NCBI RefSeq assembly: GCF_014650335.1
Contig: NZ_BMUT01000003.1
Coordinates: 476,549 to 540,548 of the forward strand
Reading direction: 5' to 3'
DNA length: 64,000 nt
Source: Streptomyces hiroshimensis
GTDB taxonomy: Bacteria; Actinomycetota; Actinomycetes; Streptomycetales; Streptomycetaceae
How positions within the stretch are numbered: position 1 is the first letter of the stretch; the number at the start of each line of letters is the position of its first letter. Below the pieces are notes generated by a model, which searched no databases, had not been told where the DNA came from, and saw nothing but the letters and a program-made list of their open reading frames with translations. Positions 27,652 to 36,522 of this stretch are shown in pieces. A program made the position numbers and the translations under genes.

Positions 27652-27918
27652 CTAGTGTTTTCGGGGGACGCTGTACGTTGACATGGCCCTCGGGGAACGT
27701 TCCAGTCTTTGGAGCCGTTTCGCCGTCTGCCGTGGGCGAATTTCGGCCGAGGCGCATTCGACCGCGATGCGGGCCGCGTCCTCCATAGGCCGCGATAGAT
27801 GCCAGTGGAGATCGCCGGGAACACCACTGTCCGCGCACCCAGCTTGTTCGCGACCCCGCAGAGACTCCCGGCAGTAGGAGGCCGGCAGCGACTCGTTGCC
27901 ACCTGAAATCTGAAACAC
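27652..27918 (-). pseudogene. Macro-domain (ADP-ribose-binding) protein remnant, two frameshifts
   Basis: Pieces of one macro-domain C-terminal half occur in two frames: LPASYCRESLRG, then in another frame NKLGARTVVFPAISTGIY, then back in the first frame PMEDAARIAVECASAE. Two compensating frameshifts are needed to join them. The same half-domain occurs intact in frame at 57969-58196. Non-functional. Confidence 0.6.
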
Positions 27919-27942
27919 CGAGCCACCGGGCGTGTTATCGGG

Positions 27943-28830
27943 TTACGGTACGGCCGTCCATGTCCACGGCCGTGAGCCCTTGCGACCACGCAGGCAATCG
28001 ACCCGGTGTTGGGCCTCGGCGCGGGCATGCGGGTGTTCGTCGGCGATCTGGAGGGCGAAGGCAACCATGCGCAGTTCCCGGATGCCCGCCAGGACCGGGT
28101 ACCCGGACCACGAGGTGACGTCCATGCCGTATGTGGAGCAGAAATCCTCGTACGCGGCTGCCGTGACGGTGGCGGTCGTGAGGTGCTTCACCGCGGTGGA
28201 GACGAGGTCCCATTCCGGTGGTCCGTAGCAGGTGTTCTCCAGGTCGAGGAGGTAGGCGGTGCCGTCGGTGTCGACGGCGACGTTGCCGTCCCAGGCGTCG
28301 CCGTGCAGAGCGCACGGCGGAAGGCCGGCCGGGAGGCCGGCGAATTCCGCGGTGAGCCGGCGAGCGTGGTCCTGGAGCCAGCGGCGGTCATCGGCGGTGA
28401 GGAGGCCGGCGTCGGCGATGCGACGCGTGGGCTTGGTGACGGGTTCGAGCGGCGGCAGGCAGAGGGAGGCCAGCGGGGAGAGCTGGTGCATCTGCTTCAG
28501 CAGCCGGGCGATGTCGGCGGCGGTTCCCGGCCGGTGGGGTGGGAGCTCGTCCCAGAATGTCACCGGCTGCCCATCGACGAGGACAGGTTGATCGACGACG
28601 GCCGGACGGACGGTGCGAACGCCGTTGCCGGTGAGCCAGCGGGCCACGGCCAGTTCTCGTTCCGCGGTCTCCTGGCCGTTGGGTCGGCCGATGCGGGCGA
28701 CGATCTTGCCCGGGAGCCGCCAGATGGCATTGCCTGCGATCCGTATCGGCTGAGCCCCTTCGTCGGAAAGCCCGATCTGGCGGCAGGCGGCTCTAAGGAC
28801 CCGGCGGGATTCTACGGCAACGGTGCTCAC
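27943..28830 (-). CDS. Aminoglycoside-phosphotransferase-family kinase
   Basis: 295 residues. APH fold marks: VARIGRPNG near the nucleotide loop, the catalytic loop HGDAWDGN (176-183) and the metal-binding Asp196 in LLDLEN. Small-molecule kinase; antibiotic resistance is possible but the family also phosphorylates sugars and nucleosides. Its ATG overlaps the stop of the upstream XRE regulator (28827-28830), so it is co-translated with that regulator. It is one of three kinase-like proteins of this fold in the element. Confidence 0.8.
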   Translation of the reverse strand: MSTVAVESRRVLRAACRQIGLSDEGAQPIRIAGNAIWRLPGKIVARIGRPNGQETAERELAVARWLTGNGVRTVRPAVVDQPVLVDGQPVTFWDELPPHRPGTAADIARLLKQMHQLSPLASLCLPPLEPVTKPTRRIADAGLLTADDRRWLQDHARRLTAEFAGLPAGLPPCALHGDAWDGNVAVDTDGTAYLLDLENTCYGPPEWDLVSTAVKHLTTATVTAAAYEDFCSTYGMDVTSWSGYPVLAGIRELRMVAFALQIADEHPHARAEAQHRVDCLRGRKGSRPWTWTAVP

Positions 28831-30218
28831 GCGTTGATCGTCTCCTTAACGCGCTCACGGAGCTCCGTGACCTCTGAGATGGCGCGGTGTCGGTATCCGA
28901 GGGTCGCGAGTTCGCGCAGCCCGTCCGCTGCGCGTCGGGAGCGCATCTGCCCGACGTCGGCAAGGGCCAGCGTTCCCAGGGCGACGGCCTCGCGGGGATC
29001 CCCGACGGCCATGTGCAGGGCGGCGAGCTTCGTCCGGGACATCGCCCGGGACCGTACATAGGCATCGGTGTGGAGCTTCACCGCGGTGTCGAAGCGCTCC
29101 ACAGCCGCCGACTGGTGGTGGCCTGCGAGGGCCAGGTCGTACAGAGCGTGGCCGGTGTCGCCCTGGTGCTGGGCTTCGTCGTAGTAGGCCATCCACGGAG
29201 GGTCGACGGCGGGGTCGCGCCGGGCGAAAGCATCGTCCGCTTGGCCGACGGCTTTGAGCGCCGCCTCGGTGTCGCCGAGCTTGGCATAGGCGCGGGCCCG
29301 GGCGGTGTGGAGCATGGCGTGCTCAGTAGCGGTCAACCGGTCGGAGCGGGCGAGGCCGAGCTCGGCATGGGTCAAGCCGGTGTCTCCGTCGCCGAGCCAG
29401 ATGGCCTGACGGGCCCGGAAGCTGTAGATCTTCGCACGCAGGTGCCATTCCCCGGCTTCCTCCGCGCAGGCTGCGGCGAAGGCGAACACGCGGCGAGCGT
29501 CGTCGTGGGCGTAGGCGTCGAAGTCGGTGGCGCCGACGACCATGCCGAGCCGCGCGGCGGCGGCGAACAGCTGAGGCCGGATCTTCTCCGGGCAGCGGCA
29601 CTCGAGGAGGGCAGAGGCCCACTTCAGCTGTGCCGTGGCCACTTGTCGGACGATGCCGCCCCCACCGTAGGCGTTGTCCCAGCCGGAGACCACGTTCGCG
29701 GCGTCCTGGATCTGCTCGATGTCCTGAAGGCGCACGACAGCCGGGAGCTGCGCGGGCTCGGTGGGCGCGAGCAGGTGGGAGAAGGGAGAGGCCGCTATCG
29801 CGGTCGCGCCTCCGGCGGTGAGGAAGGAACGGCGTCGCACGTCACTCCAGTTGTCACTCAGCATGTCATCGTCTAGTGACAGCATGACCGCCTCGGGAAC
29901 ACCCATACGGCCAGAGTCTGTCCCGTCCTTGGTCTTGTACGCATCACGCCGGCCGTTGTCCGCTTCGGCTTCGACGTAGGGGCACATCCACTCCAGAATT
30001 CCGCCCGTGTCGAGCGCGGCGTCGAGAAGGCGCGCCAGCGGTGCCCGGCATATCCGCTCACCCTTTTCGATCTTGCCGATCTGGTTGCCGCTGACGTGGA
30101 CCAGGGCGCCGAGCTGCGTCTGCGACAGGCGCCGGACCATGCGCCAGTGGCGGAGGTGGGCACCGAACCGTTCCCTGACCGATCCTGTCGGGTTCAGTGG
30201 CTTCGGCGGCTGCGGCAT
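28827..30218 (-). CDS. XRE-family regulator with TPR-like C-terminus
   Basis: 463 residues from ATG 30218 (AAGGAG 6 bases upstream). HTH: LRHWRMVRRLSQTQLGALV followed by SGNQIGKIEKGER. A short RRRSFLTAGGATAIA segment at about 130 looks like a twin-arginine stretch but sits in the middle of the protein, a known oddity of this streptomycete regulator type. The rest is TPR-like helical repeats typical of small-molecule or peptide-responsive regulators. Divergent from a small unknown gene across a region with a 9-bp inverted repeat. Confidence 0.82.
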   Translation of the reverse strand: MPQPPKPLNPTGSVRERFGAHLRHWRMVRRLSQTQLGALVHVSGNQIGKIEKGERICRAPLARLLDAALDTGGILEWMCPYVEAEADNGRRDAYKTKDGTDSGRMGVPEAVMLSLDDDMLSDNWSDVRRRSFLTAGGATAIAASPFSHLLAPTEPAQLPAVVRLQDIEQIQDAANVVSGWDNAYGGGGIVRQVATAQLKWASALLECRCPEKIRPQLFAAAARLGMVVGATDFDAYAHDDARRVFAFAAACAEEAGEWHLRAKIYSFRARQAIWLGDGDTGLTHAELGLARSDRLTATEHAMLHTARARAYAKLGDTEAALKAVGQADDAFARRDPAVDPPWMAYYDEAQHQGDTGHALYDLALAGHHQSAAVERFDTAVKLHTDAYVRSRAMSRTKLAALHMAVGDPREAVALGTLALADVGQMRSRRAADGLRELATLGYRHRAISEVTELRERVKETINA

Positions 30219-30463
30219 CGCGTCTCCTTCATCGTCCACGCCGTTGATGCGTACATCCGGGGGCCGTACGCATCCGCTGCTTTCACAGCCGTGGCGGCGA
30301 AGTGCAGTATCCGTGCCCAGGCGCATGACTCAACGACCCTGATTCTTACCGGTTTTGGGCAACGCCTTCCATCCCCCGTACACAACGCGGTGGGCCATCG
30401 TCTCGAACCGATGGGCAACGATGGCTCGCCGCGCCCGCAGACCGCTCAGGCTGGAGCCTCCCC
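30219..30463. promoter_or_regulatory. Divergent promoter region with inverted repeats
   Basis: GATGCGTAC (30246-30254) and GTACGCATC (30266-30274) form a perfect inverted repeat with an 11-bp spacer, 28 bp upstream of the XRE start. A second one, GCCATCGT (30394-30401) and ACGATGGC (30418-30425), lies close to the small plus-strand gene. Likely autoregulatory operators. Confidence 0.55.
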
Positions 30464-30670
30464 ATGCCCGATTTTCCTGGCACGGCCATGTCCGGACCCA
30501 CGCCCTATCCGGAGCAGAAGTTCGAGAGCCCCGCCGAATCCCCCGTCGGAGCCCACTACCGGAAAGCGCACGGCGATGCGACATCCTGGCCCGCCCACGA
30601 CTTCGAGGTCTACTACGACCTCGCCCGCGCGGTCCCTTTCCCCGATCTCGGCCCCGGGCAGATCCAGTGA
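30464..30670 (+). CDS. Small hypothetical protein
   Basis: 68 residues from ATG 30464, with GGAG 8 bases upstream. Pro-rich N-terminus, then an acidic/aromatic segment (HDFEVYYDLARAVPF). No membrane helix. Its frame continues from far upstream but the local ribosome binding site supports this start. Divergent from the XRE regulator and convergent with the next regulator. Function unknown. Confidence 0.5.
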   Translation: MPDFPGTAMSGPTPYPEQKFESPAESPVGAHYRKAHGDATSWPAHDFEVYYDLARAVPFPDLGPGQIQ

Positions 30671-30690
30671 GCGGGCTCGCGGCCGCGGTC

Positions 30691-31854
30691 CTACGCGGCC
30701 ATCTCCTGTCGCATCCGGTCCAGCGCCTCGCCCGCGGTGACCCGGATGTCCGGCAGCCGCTGGCCGGCGGCGCGCATCATGCGCTGCACTTGGTGCGGCA
30801 GTCGCTGCACCACCGCTTCGCCCAGCGCCACGCCCAGGGCCTCGGCCGCCCCCGCGCGGTCCCCGCCGATGAGACGGACCTGGGCGACGGTGACCAGCTC
30901 AATCACCCGCCACTGCGGCGCCACCCTGGTCGTGAGCGCCGGCCGTTCCTCGACGAGCCGTATCGCCGCCGGTGCGCGGCCCGTGGCCAGGAGTCCGCGC
31001 AGGCGGATCTCGTGGAGCGAGTAGGGGTTGAACAGCGAGGTGTGCGCGGCCCGGTCGAGAAGGCCGTCGGTCTCGCGCATCACTGTGTCGAACAGGCTCC
31101 GGTCTCCGATGGCCCCGGCGGCACGGGCCAGGAGCGGCAGGACGGCGGCACGGTCGTCGGAAGTGGGCGCGACGGCAGCGGCGTGGCGCAGGCGTTCGAC
31201 GGCGGCTCCGTGGATGCGGGCTTTGCGCAGTTCGTTGCCGTGCATGCGCATGATGCCGGCGAGCAGGGCGGGGTCGTCGCCGAGGTGGTGGGCCGCTTCC
31301 AGGCTGCGGGCGGTCCAGCGGGCCGCGGTGGCCAGGCGCTCCTCGGGGAGCACGTTGCCGAGGGCGACGCCGAGGCCAACGCGGGCGCGGGCAAGAAGCC
31401 GTACGACGTCACGTTCGCTGTGCCCATCTTCGATGCGGGCTTCCAGGCGCGCGACGAGCGGCCAGAGCTCGGCGACGGCTTCGGAAGCGTGGCCGGACTG
31501 GCGGGCGATCTCGGCGAGCCGGACGGTCGACTCTCCGAACTGCACCATGGCCCGGTGGTCGGTGTCGGCGACGTCGGTCACGCCAAGGACGTGCGGTGGC
31601 AGGCCGAGCCGCTCCGCAATGCGGCGGCGGGAGCCGACGTCGTCCAGCGGGCGTTTGCCGAGTTCCAGGGCCGAGACGTACGTCTTGTCGTAGCCCAGGA
31701 CCTCGCCGAGCTCGGTCTGGTTGAGCCGGTGCACGGCCCGGTGGAACCGCAAGATCGTCCCCAGGTCGTGACTGGCGAGGACGGCCTCGGCCTGCGGGGT
31801 CGCCCAGTGCCAGACCACATGGCGGGCGGCAGGGCGGGGCGCCGGCGGCATCAT
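30691..31854 (-). CDS. XRE-family regulator with TPR-like C-terminus (second copy type)
   Basis: 387 residues. HTH near residues 34-68: [19 protein letters not shown], then [15 protein letters not shown]. It continues with Arg/Ala-rich helical repeats of TPR type (e.g. [19 protein letters not shown]). It follows the Nudix gene by 21 bp on the same strand, so the pair forms a leftward operon facing the biosynthetic operon; it is the best candidate for that operon's pathway-specific regulator. Confidence 0.82.
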   Translation of the reverse strand: MMPPAPRPAARHVVWHWATPQAEAVLASHDLGTILRFHRAVHRLNQTELGEVLGYDKTYVSALELGKRPLDDVGSRRRIAERLGLPPHVLGVTDVADTDHRAMVQFGESTVRLAEIARQSGHASEAVAELWPLVARLEARIEDGHSERDVVRLLARARVGLGVALGNVLPEERLATAARWTARSLEAAHHLGDDPALLAGIMRMHGNELRKARIHGAAVERLRHAAAVAPTSDDRAAVLPLLARAAGAIGDRSLFDTVMRETDGLLDRAAHTSLFNPYSLHEIRLRGLLATGRAPAAIRLVEERPALTTRVAPQWRVIELVTVAQVRLIGGDRAGAAEALGVALGEAVVQRLPHQVQRMMRAAGQRLPDIRVTAGEALDRMRQEMAA

Positions 31855-31875
31855 GTCGTTCTCCCCGGCGGCCGG

Positions 31876-32295
31876 TCAGCGCTGCCGCTGTCCGTACCAG
31901 GTGGCGATGGCGCGCTTGTAGCCGTCGGGCATGTTCAGTCCTGGGACCTCGTCGGCTGTGAAGAGGCTGATGCTCTTGTGCTCATGGCTGACGACCGGCG
32001 CGCGATCCGGGGTGAGCACTGTGCAGCCGTACGTCACGATCAGCACGCGCCGGCCAGGGATCGGCTCGTAGATCCACACGCCGCCGTCGATGAGCGGCCC
32101 GGTCTTCACCTCCCAGCCGGTCTCCTCCAGAAGCTCCCGTTCGACCGTCGTCTCCGGACTGTCGTCGTGGTGCTCGAGGCGGCCGCCCGGCAGCTCCCAC
32201 TCCGCGCGTTCGTTCTTAAGCAGCAGCACGCGCTGGTGGATGTCGAGGGCGACGGCCTTGACGGAAACGGGCCAGGTCGGGGGCGTGTAGGTCAT
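31876..32295 (-). CDS. Nudix hydrolase
   Basis: 139 residues from ATG 32295 (GAAGGA 6 bases upstream). The Nudix box reads GGRLEHHDDSPETTVEREL followed by LEETGW; it has one extra residue and Asp where the first Glu usually stands, but the REx2EExG metal-binding core is intact. Hydrolyses a nucleoside diphosphate linked to another group. Divergent from the large operon and co-transcribed with the XRE regulator, it may sanitise or process a nucleotide intermediate of that pathway. Confidence 0.85.
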   Translation of the reverse strand: MTYTPPTWPVSVKAVALDIHQRVLLLKNERAEWELPGGRLEHHDDSPETTVERELLEETGWEVKTGPLIDGGVWIYEPIPGRRVLIVTYGCTVLTPDRAPVVSHEHKSISLFTADEVPGLNMPDGYKRAIATWYGQRQR

Positions 32296-32463
32296 CGCTG
32301 TCCTTCGTACGTCGCCGTTCCTTGGGGCGTGCGGAACATAGCACGCGCCCGACAACCCTCCGCCCCTATAAGCGAATTGTCCGAGTCGACAATCCGTCGC
32401 TGTACCACGCCACCGGTCCGAGTCGACCCTGGCCACACCGTCCCCGAGGAAAGGAGTGCACTG
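32296..32463. promoter_or_regulatory. Divergent promoter/operator between Nudix-XRE and the biosynthetic operon
   Basis: ATTGTC (32376-32381) and GACAAT (32388-32393) form a perfect inverted repeat with a 6-bp spacer. On the minus strand TTGTCG plus TATAGG with 16-bp spacing makes a good promoter that overlaps the repeat; a GACAA half-site recurs at 32351. On the plus strand TATAAG lies at 32367. AAAGGAG precedes ATG 32464. One regulator bound here could govern both directions. Confidence 0.55.
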
Positions 32464-33258
32464 ATGCGCGAGACCAAGCCGTACACGGCCCACTACGTCG
32501 ACGTTCAGTCGTCGCGGGCCGAAGAGGTGGTCCGCGAGCGGTTACGTGTCACCGGGATGGTCACCCTCACCGGCTTCATCTCCCGAACTGTCGTTCGTGA
32601 GTTCGCCTCCCGAATCATGGACATCACTCCTCACCGCGACAGCGACCCCGACGGGCTGACCACCCTCCGCAATACCCGCCGCCACATGCACCTGGCCGGA
32701 TACGGGGGTTTCGGCAACAGCGAACTCGCCCCGCACACCGAGCGCTCCGGCGTCCCCGAGCCGCCCCGGCTCATGCTCCTGGTCTGCGGCACCCCCGCCC
32801 CCTACGGCGGCGACTGCCTGCTCACCGACGGCCGAGCGGTCTACACGGGCATCGCGGCACGCCGCCGCGAGGCCATCGTCGCGCTGGGCAAGGAGCGCAC
32901 GGCGTTCTTCGGCGGCGGAGACGGCCACGCAACGCAGGTGTTCACCGAACACCCCGATGGCCGGGTGTCCGTGCGGCTCAGGCTCGACGGCCTCGCCCGC
33001 TTCAGCCCCATCGTGCAGAGCTACCTGCCGGATCTCCGAAGCGCGCTCACCACCTACCAGATTCGCCTTCCGCTGGACGCCGGCCAGGGCTACCTGATCG
33101 ACAACGGGCGCTGGCTCCACGCCCGCGAATCCTTTACCGGCAGCCGCCTGTGCTGGCGCGTCCTCGGCGAGCCCCGTTTCCGTCTCCTCCGCGGCTTCGC
33201 GCCCGCCTCGCGATCCGCCACGAAGCCGGCCGCATCCGGGCGGGTGGTCATGTCATGA
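32464..33258 (+). CDS. TauD/TfdA-type Fe(II)/2-oxoglutarate oxygenase
   Basis: 264 residues from ATG 32464 (AAAGGAG upstream). The triad is His91-Thr-Glu93 (PHTERS) and His219 (DNGRWLHARE), with Arg in SRLCWRVLG for 2-oxoglutarate. As in the other oxygenase of this window the middle ligand is Glu. First gene of a plus-strand operon; its stop overlaps the next start (ATGA). Hydroxylation or oxidative cleavage of a pathway intermediate is likely; the substrate is not known. The same frame extends far upstream, but the ribosome binding site and motif content fix this start. Confidence 0.85.
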   Translation: MRETKPYTAHYVDVQSSRAEEVVRERLRVTGMVTLTGFISRTVVREFASRIMDITPHRDSDPDGLTTLRNTRRHMHLAGYGGFGNSELAPHTERSGVPEPPRLMLLVCGTPAPYGGDCLLTDGRAVYTGIAARRREAIVALGKERTAFFGGGDGHATQVFTEHPDGRVSVRLRLDGLARFSPIVQSYLPDLRSALTTYQIRLPLDAGQGYLIDNGRWLHARESFTGSRLCWRVLGEPRFRLLRGFAPASRSATKPAASGRVVMS

Positions 33259-33674
33259 GAACGCTCAAGACAGCCGCCGGTCGCCGACTGCGCGCTACCC
33301 GCCAGGGCGCTTCCCCAGTCAGGCACGCCCATTGCCCCATCGATGTCGACGACATCATGAGTACGGTCCGCATCACCCTCGGCAGGCTGCCGCTGACTGC
33401 CATCGTCGAGCACCTGCTGCTGCGCCTGCGCGGTCACATCCAGCTGCTGCTGCCCGAGATCGAGGCCAAGGGCTGGGCGCGGTTCGGCCAGGACGACCAG
33501 ATCCGCCTCATGACCGCCTCCGTGCGAGACAGGCTGAACAACGAGCCGAAGGCCGGCCCCGCGGTCGTGCGCTGCGTGTACGCCCAAGAGCTCGCCCACA
33601 TCTGTCGCGACCTCCTCGCTCTCGCGCTCGCCGAACCGGGCTTCGAGCAGCCCTACCCGGCGGCCGCGTCATGA
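33255..33674 (+). CDS. DUF6415-like protein
   Basis: 139 residues, starting at ATG 33255 inside the oxygenase stop. The segment LLLRLRGHIQLLLPEIEA, followed by a conserved Arg/Leu helix and a cluster near AQELAHICRDLLALA, resembles DUF6415, a helical family common next to streptomycete natural-product and XRE-regulated genes. No catalytic motif. The stop overlaps the next small gene. Confidence 0.6.
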   Translation: MRTLKTAAGRRLRATRQGASPVRHAHCPIDVDDIMSTVRITLGRLPLTAIVEHLLLRLRGHIQLLLPEIEAKGWARFGQDDQIRLMTASVRDRLNNEPKAGPAVVRCVYAQELAHICRDLLALALAEPGFEQPYPAAAS

Positions 33675-33865
33675 GGGACCGCGCACAGCCTCGACGCCGA
33701 CTCGTCTGTTACGACCCCGTCGGCACCGTGTGCAAGTGGACGTACGGGGTCGGAGTCGTCGCCACGCTGGGGCTGCTCGGGCAGCTCGTCCGGCTCGAAC
33801 ACCACCACAACGCCGTGCCGAACCCACCGCCGGCCAGCGTGTCCGATCTGCCGGCCGAGGAGTGA
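33671..33865 (+). CDS. Small single-span membrane protein
   Basis: 64 residues, ATG 33671 overlapping the previous stop. Basic N-terminus (MRDRAQPRRRL), one hydrophobic segment (WTYGVGVVATLGLLGQLV), then a His/Pro-rich tail. No family recognised. Overlapping start and position in the operon argue that it is a real gene. Confidence 0.55.
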   Translation: MRDRAQPRRRLVCYDPVGTVCKWTYGVGVVATLGLLGQLVRLEHHHNAVPNPPPASVSDLPAEE

Positions 33866-33955
33866 TCGCCCACGCATCGCTCTCACCGGCATCCGAAGGC
33901 TCGGCACGCCCTTTCGAACCACGGCAGTCCCACCCCGGACTCGAGGGAGAAGAAC

Positions 33956-34666
33956 ATGGCCTCGACACCTCGCCCCGCGATACAGAGCCGTCACACCGAT
34001 CCGGCGCGCCGCGGCGGACAGCGCTCGCTGCTCCTCGACCTCGACGGAGTCCTGCTCGACACACGACCGGTGATGCAGAAGGCGTGGGGCGCGGTCCAGC
34101 AGCGCCACCGCATCGATGTGCCGTTCGAACAGTACGAGCAGCACTTGGGCCGCCCGTTCAACGACATCATGAGGCGCCTGGCCGTGACCGATGCCGAGGC
34201 TGTGCATCAGACGTACTCGGAAGCGTCGATGGCCGTCGCCCATCTGGCTCGGCCGTTCGAGGGCATGAAGGAAGTACTCCACACCCTCGTCGCCCGCGGT
34301 TGGCTCCTCGGTGTCGTCACGTCCAAGCCACTGGATCGCGCGGCCCCGCTGCTGGCACAGCTCGGGTGCCCGTTCGGCTCGGTTCGCGCAGCCGGCGGCC
34401 CTGGCCGCAGCAAGCCGGCCCCCGATCCCCTGCTGCTCGCGCTCGTCGATCTCTGTGCTGATCCGGCGCAAGCCACTTTCGTGGGCGACATGGCGGTCGA
34501 CCATGAAGCGGCGCGCCGAGCTGGAGTCGCCTACGTCCACGCGGCCTGGGGCTACGGCTCTCCCGGTGCCCCGGTCCCTCCGACCGCGCGCGCTCCGAAG
34601 GATCTCCTCCAGTTCCTCGGTGAGGGCCGGCACTCCGGGCCCTTCCTCGAAGGAAGCCTGCTGTGA
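33956..34666 (+). CDS. HAD-superfamily phosphatase
   Basis: 236 residues. HAD motifs: DLDGVLLDT (28-36, nucleophile Asp28), a VVTSKP motif II, the Lys of RSKPAPDP and GDMAVDHEAA as motif IV, with a helical cap between I and II as in phosphoglycolate-phosphatase-like enzymes. GGGAGAAG precedes the ATG. Likely dephosphorylates a sugar or nucleotide phosphate in the pathway. Its stop overlaps the GTG of the next gene. Confidence 0.85.
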   Translation: MASTPRPAIQSRHTDPARRGGQRSLLLDLDGVLLDTRPVMQKAWGAVQQRHRIDVPFEQYEQHLGRPFNDIMRRLAVTDAEAVHQTYSEASMAVAHLARPFEGMKEVLHTLVARGWLLGVVTSKPLDRAAPLLAQLGCPFGSVRAAGGPGRSKPAPDPLLLALVDLCADPAQATFVGDMAVDHEAARRAGVAYVHAAWGYGSPGAPVPPTARAPKDLLQFLGEGRHSGPFLEGSLL

Positions 34667-36522
34667 ACCCGGACGATGCGGGCCCCCTCGTTCTCGCCCG
34701 GGTGTGGGCGGACGAGGCGTACCGGTGGGCGCTCGTCGCAGAAGGCGCCTTGCCGAACCAGCGGACAGCGGCGTGGATCGCCACTACGGCTCTCGATGTC
34801 GTGCCCACCGATCGGCAGGAGTTGGACTCCCACGTCCAGGCCATGATGGCCGAGCTGGAGGCGTACAGCGCCCAGCGGGCTCTGACGCCCGGTGGGGCCT
34901 CATGGCTGCACGTGCAGCACGTTCCGGTGCGACGCCTCGTCGGTCGGCTTGTGCGCAAGCTGCTGGCCCTGAGCGCCTGGGAGCCGTTCGCGCAGAACCC
35001 CGGCTGCATCATTCCCGCTGCGGGCGAAGCACTGATCAGTACGCGTGAGACGAGCTCCCGTGATTACCGCCTCTACACCGTCACCTGGTCCGGCATCGCC
35101 TACCTCCTGGGCGCGCCGGCTCCCGGCGATCCGAGGCGGTCCGCTCAGCTCCAACAGCTCGCGGTCTCTCGCACGGAGGTTTCGCCCGTGCCCAGCCCGG
35201 TACCTTCGACGCTGCCACAGTCCGAGGTCGTAGCGCTGTCGTGGTCGTCCCGCCACGCCGAGACCCTCCTGCCGGTGCTGAAGGAGCTGGCCCGCGGCGG
35301 CCACCCCACTGTCCTGGTCGATCTGGGCACGGACGCCGCGGATCGATGCCCGGAGCCGACGACCCCGTCCATCCGCCTGTGCCCGGCGCCGCCCAGCCTC
35401 CTCTCCCCCGCCGGTACGGTCTCCCGCCCCGCCCTCGCCGACGAGGACCCTGGCGACCACGACAAGACGATCCGTGTCCGCGAGCTGGCCGTGCGACTGG
35501 ACCGCCTGGATAGCCTTGCTGCCTCCGTCGTCGAGACGAGCGGCGGCAGCACCCAGCCGTCGTGGCGCGCGATGGTCCGCACCGAGACCTGGCTCGACGG
35601 CGTGTTCGCCTCCACCCGGCCGCACACCGTCCTGCTCTGCAACGACACCAGCCCGCTGGGGGCGCTCGCGGTTCATGCTGCCGAACGGCACGGCATAACC
35701 ACGGTCTATGTCCAGCACGGAGCGTGGACCCCGCAGTCGGTGACGTGGCCGGCTCTGCACAGCCGTCACATCGTCGTCATGGGCGAACGGGACATCGCGC
35801 CCGCGAGGGCCTGGGCACGGCACCCGGACGCCGAGATCCACGTCCTGGGGCAACCGCGGTTCGATGCCCTCGCCGACATCGATCAAGAGCAGCAGCGCCG
35901 CTACCTCGACGAACTTCTGGCGGCCCGCACGGACCGCCGGCCGGAGAAGATCGCGGTATGGGCCTGTCAGCCCTTCGGTCCCGACCTTCTCCGCGCCCAG
36001 GGGAGCCTCGTCCTGGAGGGCCTGCGGAAGGCCAAGGGCGATTGGGGCCTGGTCATCGCGCCCCACCCTGCGCAGAGCGCCGGCTCCTTCGCCCTCCTCC
36101 TCGAAAGGGCAAGCGGGCCGCCGGTGGCGACCGCCGATCCGGGGATCGGCGCCCGCGGGTGCCTTGCCGGCGCCGACGCGGTCCTGAGTGCCTACTCCAC
36201 CTGCGGCATCGAGGCCGTGCTGCTGGATGTCCCCGTGGTCGAACTTGCCCATCCCGGCGGGCGGACGCTGGGCCTCGCTGACCACGGGCTCGCCCAGCGC
36301 TGCAGCTCGGCCGACGACCTCGCCAACGCACTGAGCAGGCCGCCCCAGTCGCAGGGGTCGCGCAGGAACACCGACGCGGTGTGCCACTGGCGCGGCACCA
36401 GCGCCCGCGACATCACCCGCCTCATCGTCGACCGGTCTCGGACCCGCCCCGACGTAGCCACGTTCACCACCGTGCCGGGGCATTGGCCCGGCGAATCGCA
36501 AGGTGAGGAGACGCAAGCATGA
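34663..36522 (+). CDS. GT-B transferase related to CDP-glycerol glycerophosphotransferases
   Basis: 619 residues from GTG 34663. The N-terminal 180 residues are unassigned. The C-terminal two-thirds has a GT-B pattern: SRPHTVLLCNDTSPLGALA, TTVYVQHGAW, a LGQPRFDAL segment, VIAPHPAQSAG and GADAVLSAYSTCGIEAVLL, the motif set of CDP-glycerol glycerophosphotransferase and related surface-polymer transferases. No membrane helix, so probably cytoplasmic. Transfers a sugar or polyol phosphate to an unknown acceptor. Both ends overlap neighbouring genes by 4 bp. Confidence 0.7.
   Translation: MNPDDAGPLVLARVWADEAYRWALVAEGALPNQRTAAWIATTALDVVPTDRQELDSHVQAMMAELEAYSAQRALTPGGASWLHVQHVPVRRLVGRLVRKLLALSAWEPFAQNPGCIIPAAGEALISTRETSSRDYRLYTVTWSGIAYLLGAPAPGDPRRSAQLQQLAVSRTEVSPVPSPVPSTLPQSEVVALSWSSRHAETLLPVLKELARGGHPTVLVDLGTDAADRCPEPTTPSIRLCPAPPSLLSPAGTVSRPALADEDPGDHDKTIRVRELAVRLDRLDSLAASVVETSGGSTQPSWRAMVRTETWLDGVFASTRPHTVLLCNDTSPLGALAVHAAERHGITTVYVQHGAWTPQSVTWPALHSRHIVVMGERDIAPARAWARHPDAEIHVLGQPRFDALADIDQEQQRRYLDELLAARTDRRPEKIAVWACQPFGPDLLRAQGSLVLEGLRKAKGDWGLVIAPHPAQSAGSFALLLERASGPPVATADPGIGARGCLAGADAVLSAYSTCGIEAVLLDVPVVELAHPGGRTLGLADHGLAQRCSSADDLANALSRPPQSQGSRRNTDAVCHWRGTSARDITRLIVDRSRTRPDVATFTTVPGHWPGESQGEETQA

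Noticed and set aside
30355..33258. A single 967-codon open frame covering the region of the XRE, Nudix and oxygenase genes
   Set aside because: Only its last 264 codons are protein-like; the rest is antisense to two clear minus-strand genes and has Arg/Pro/Gly-rich shadow composition.
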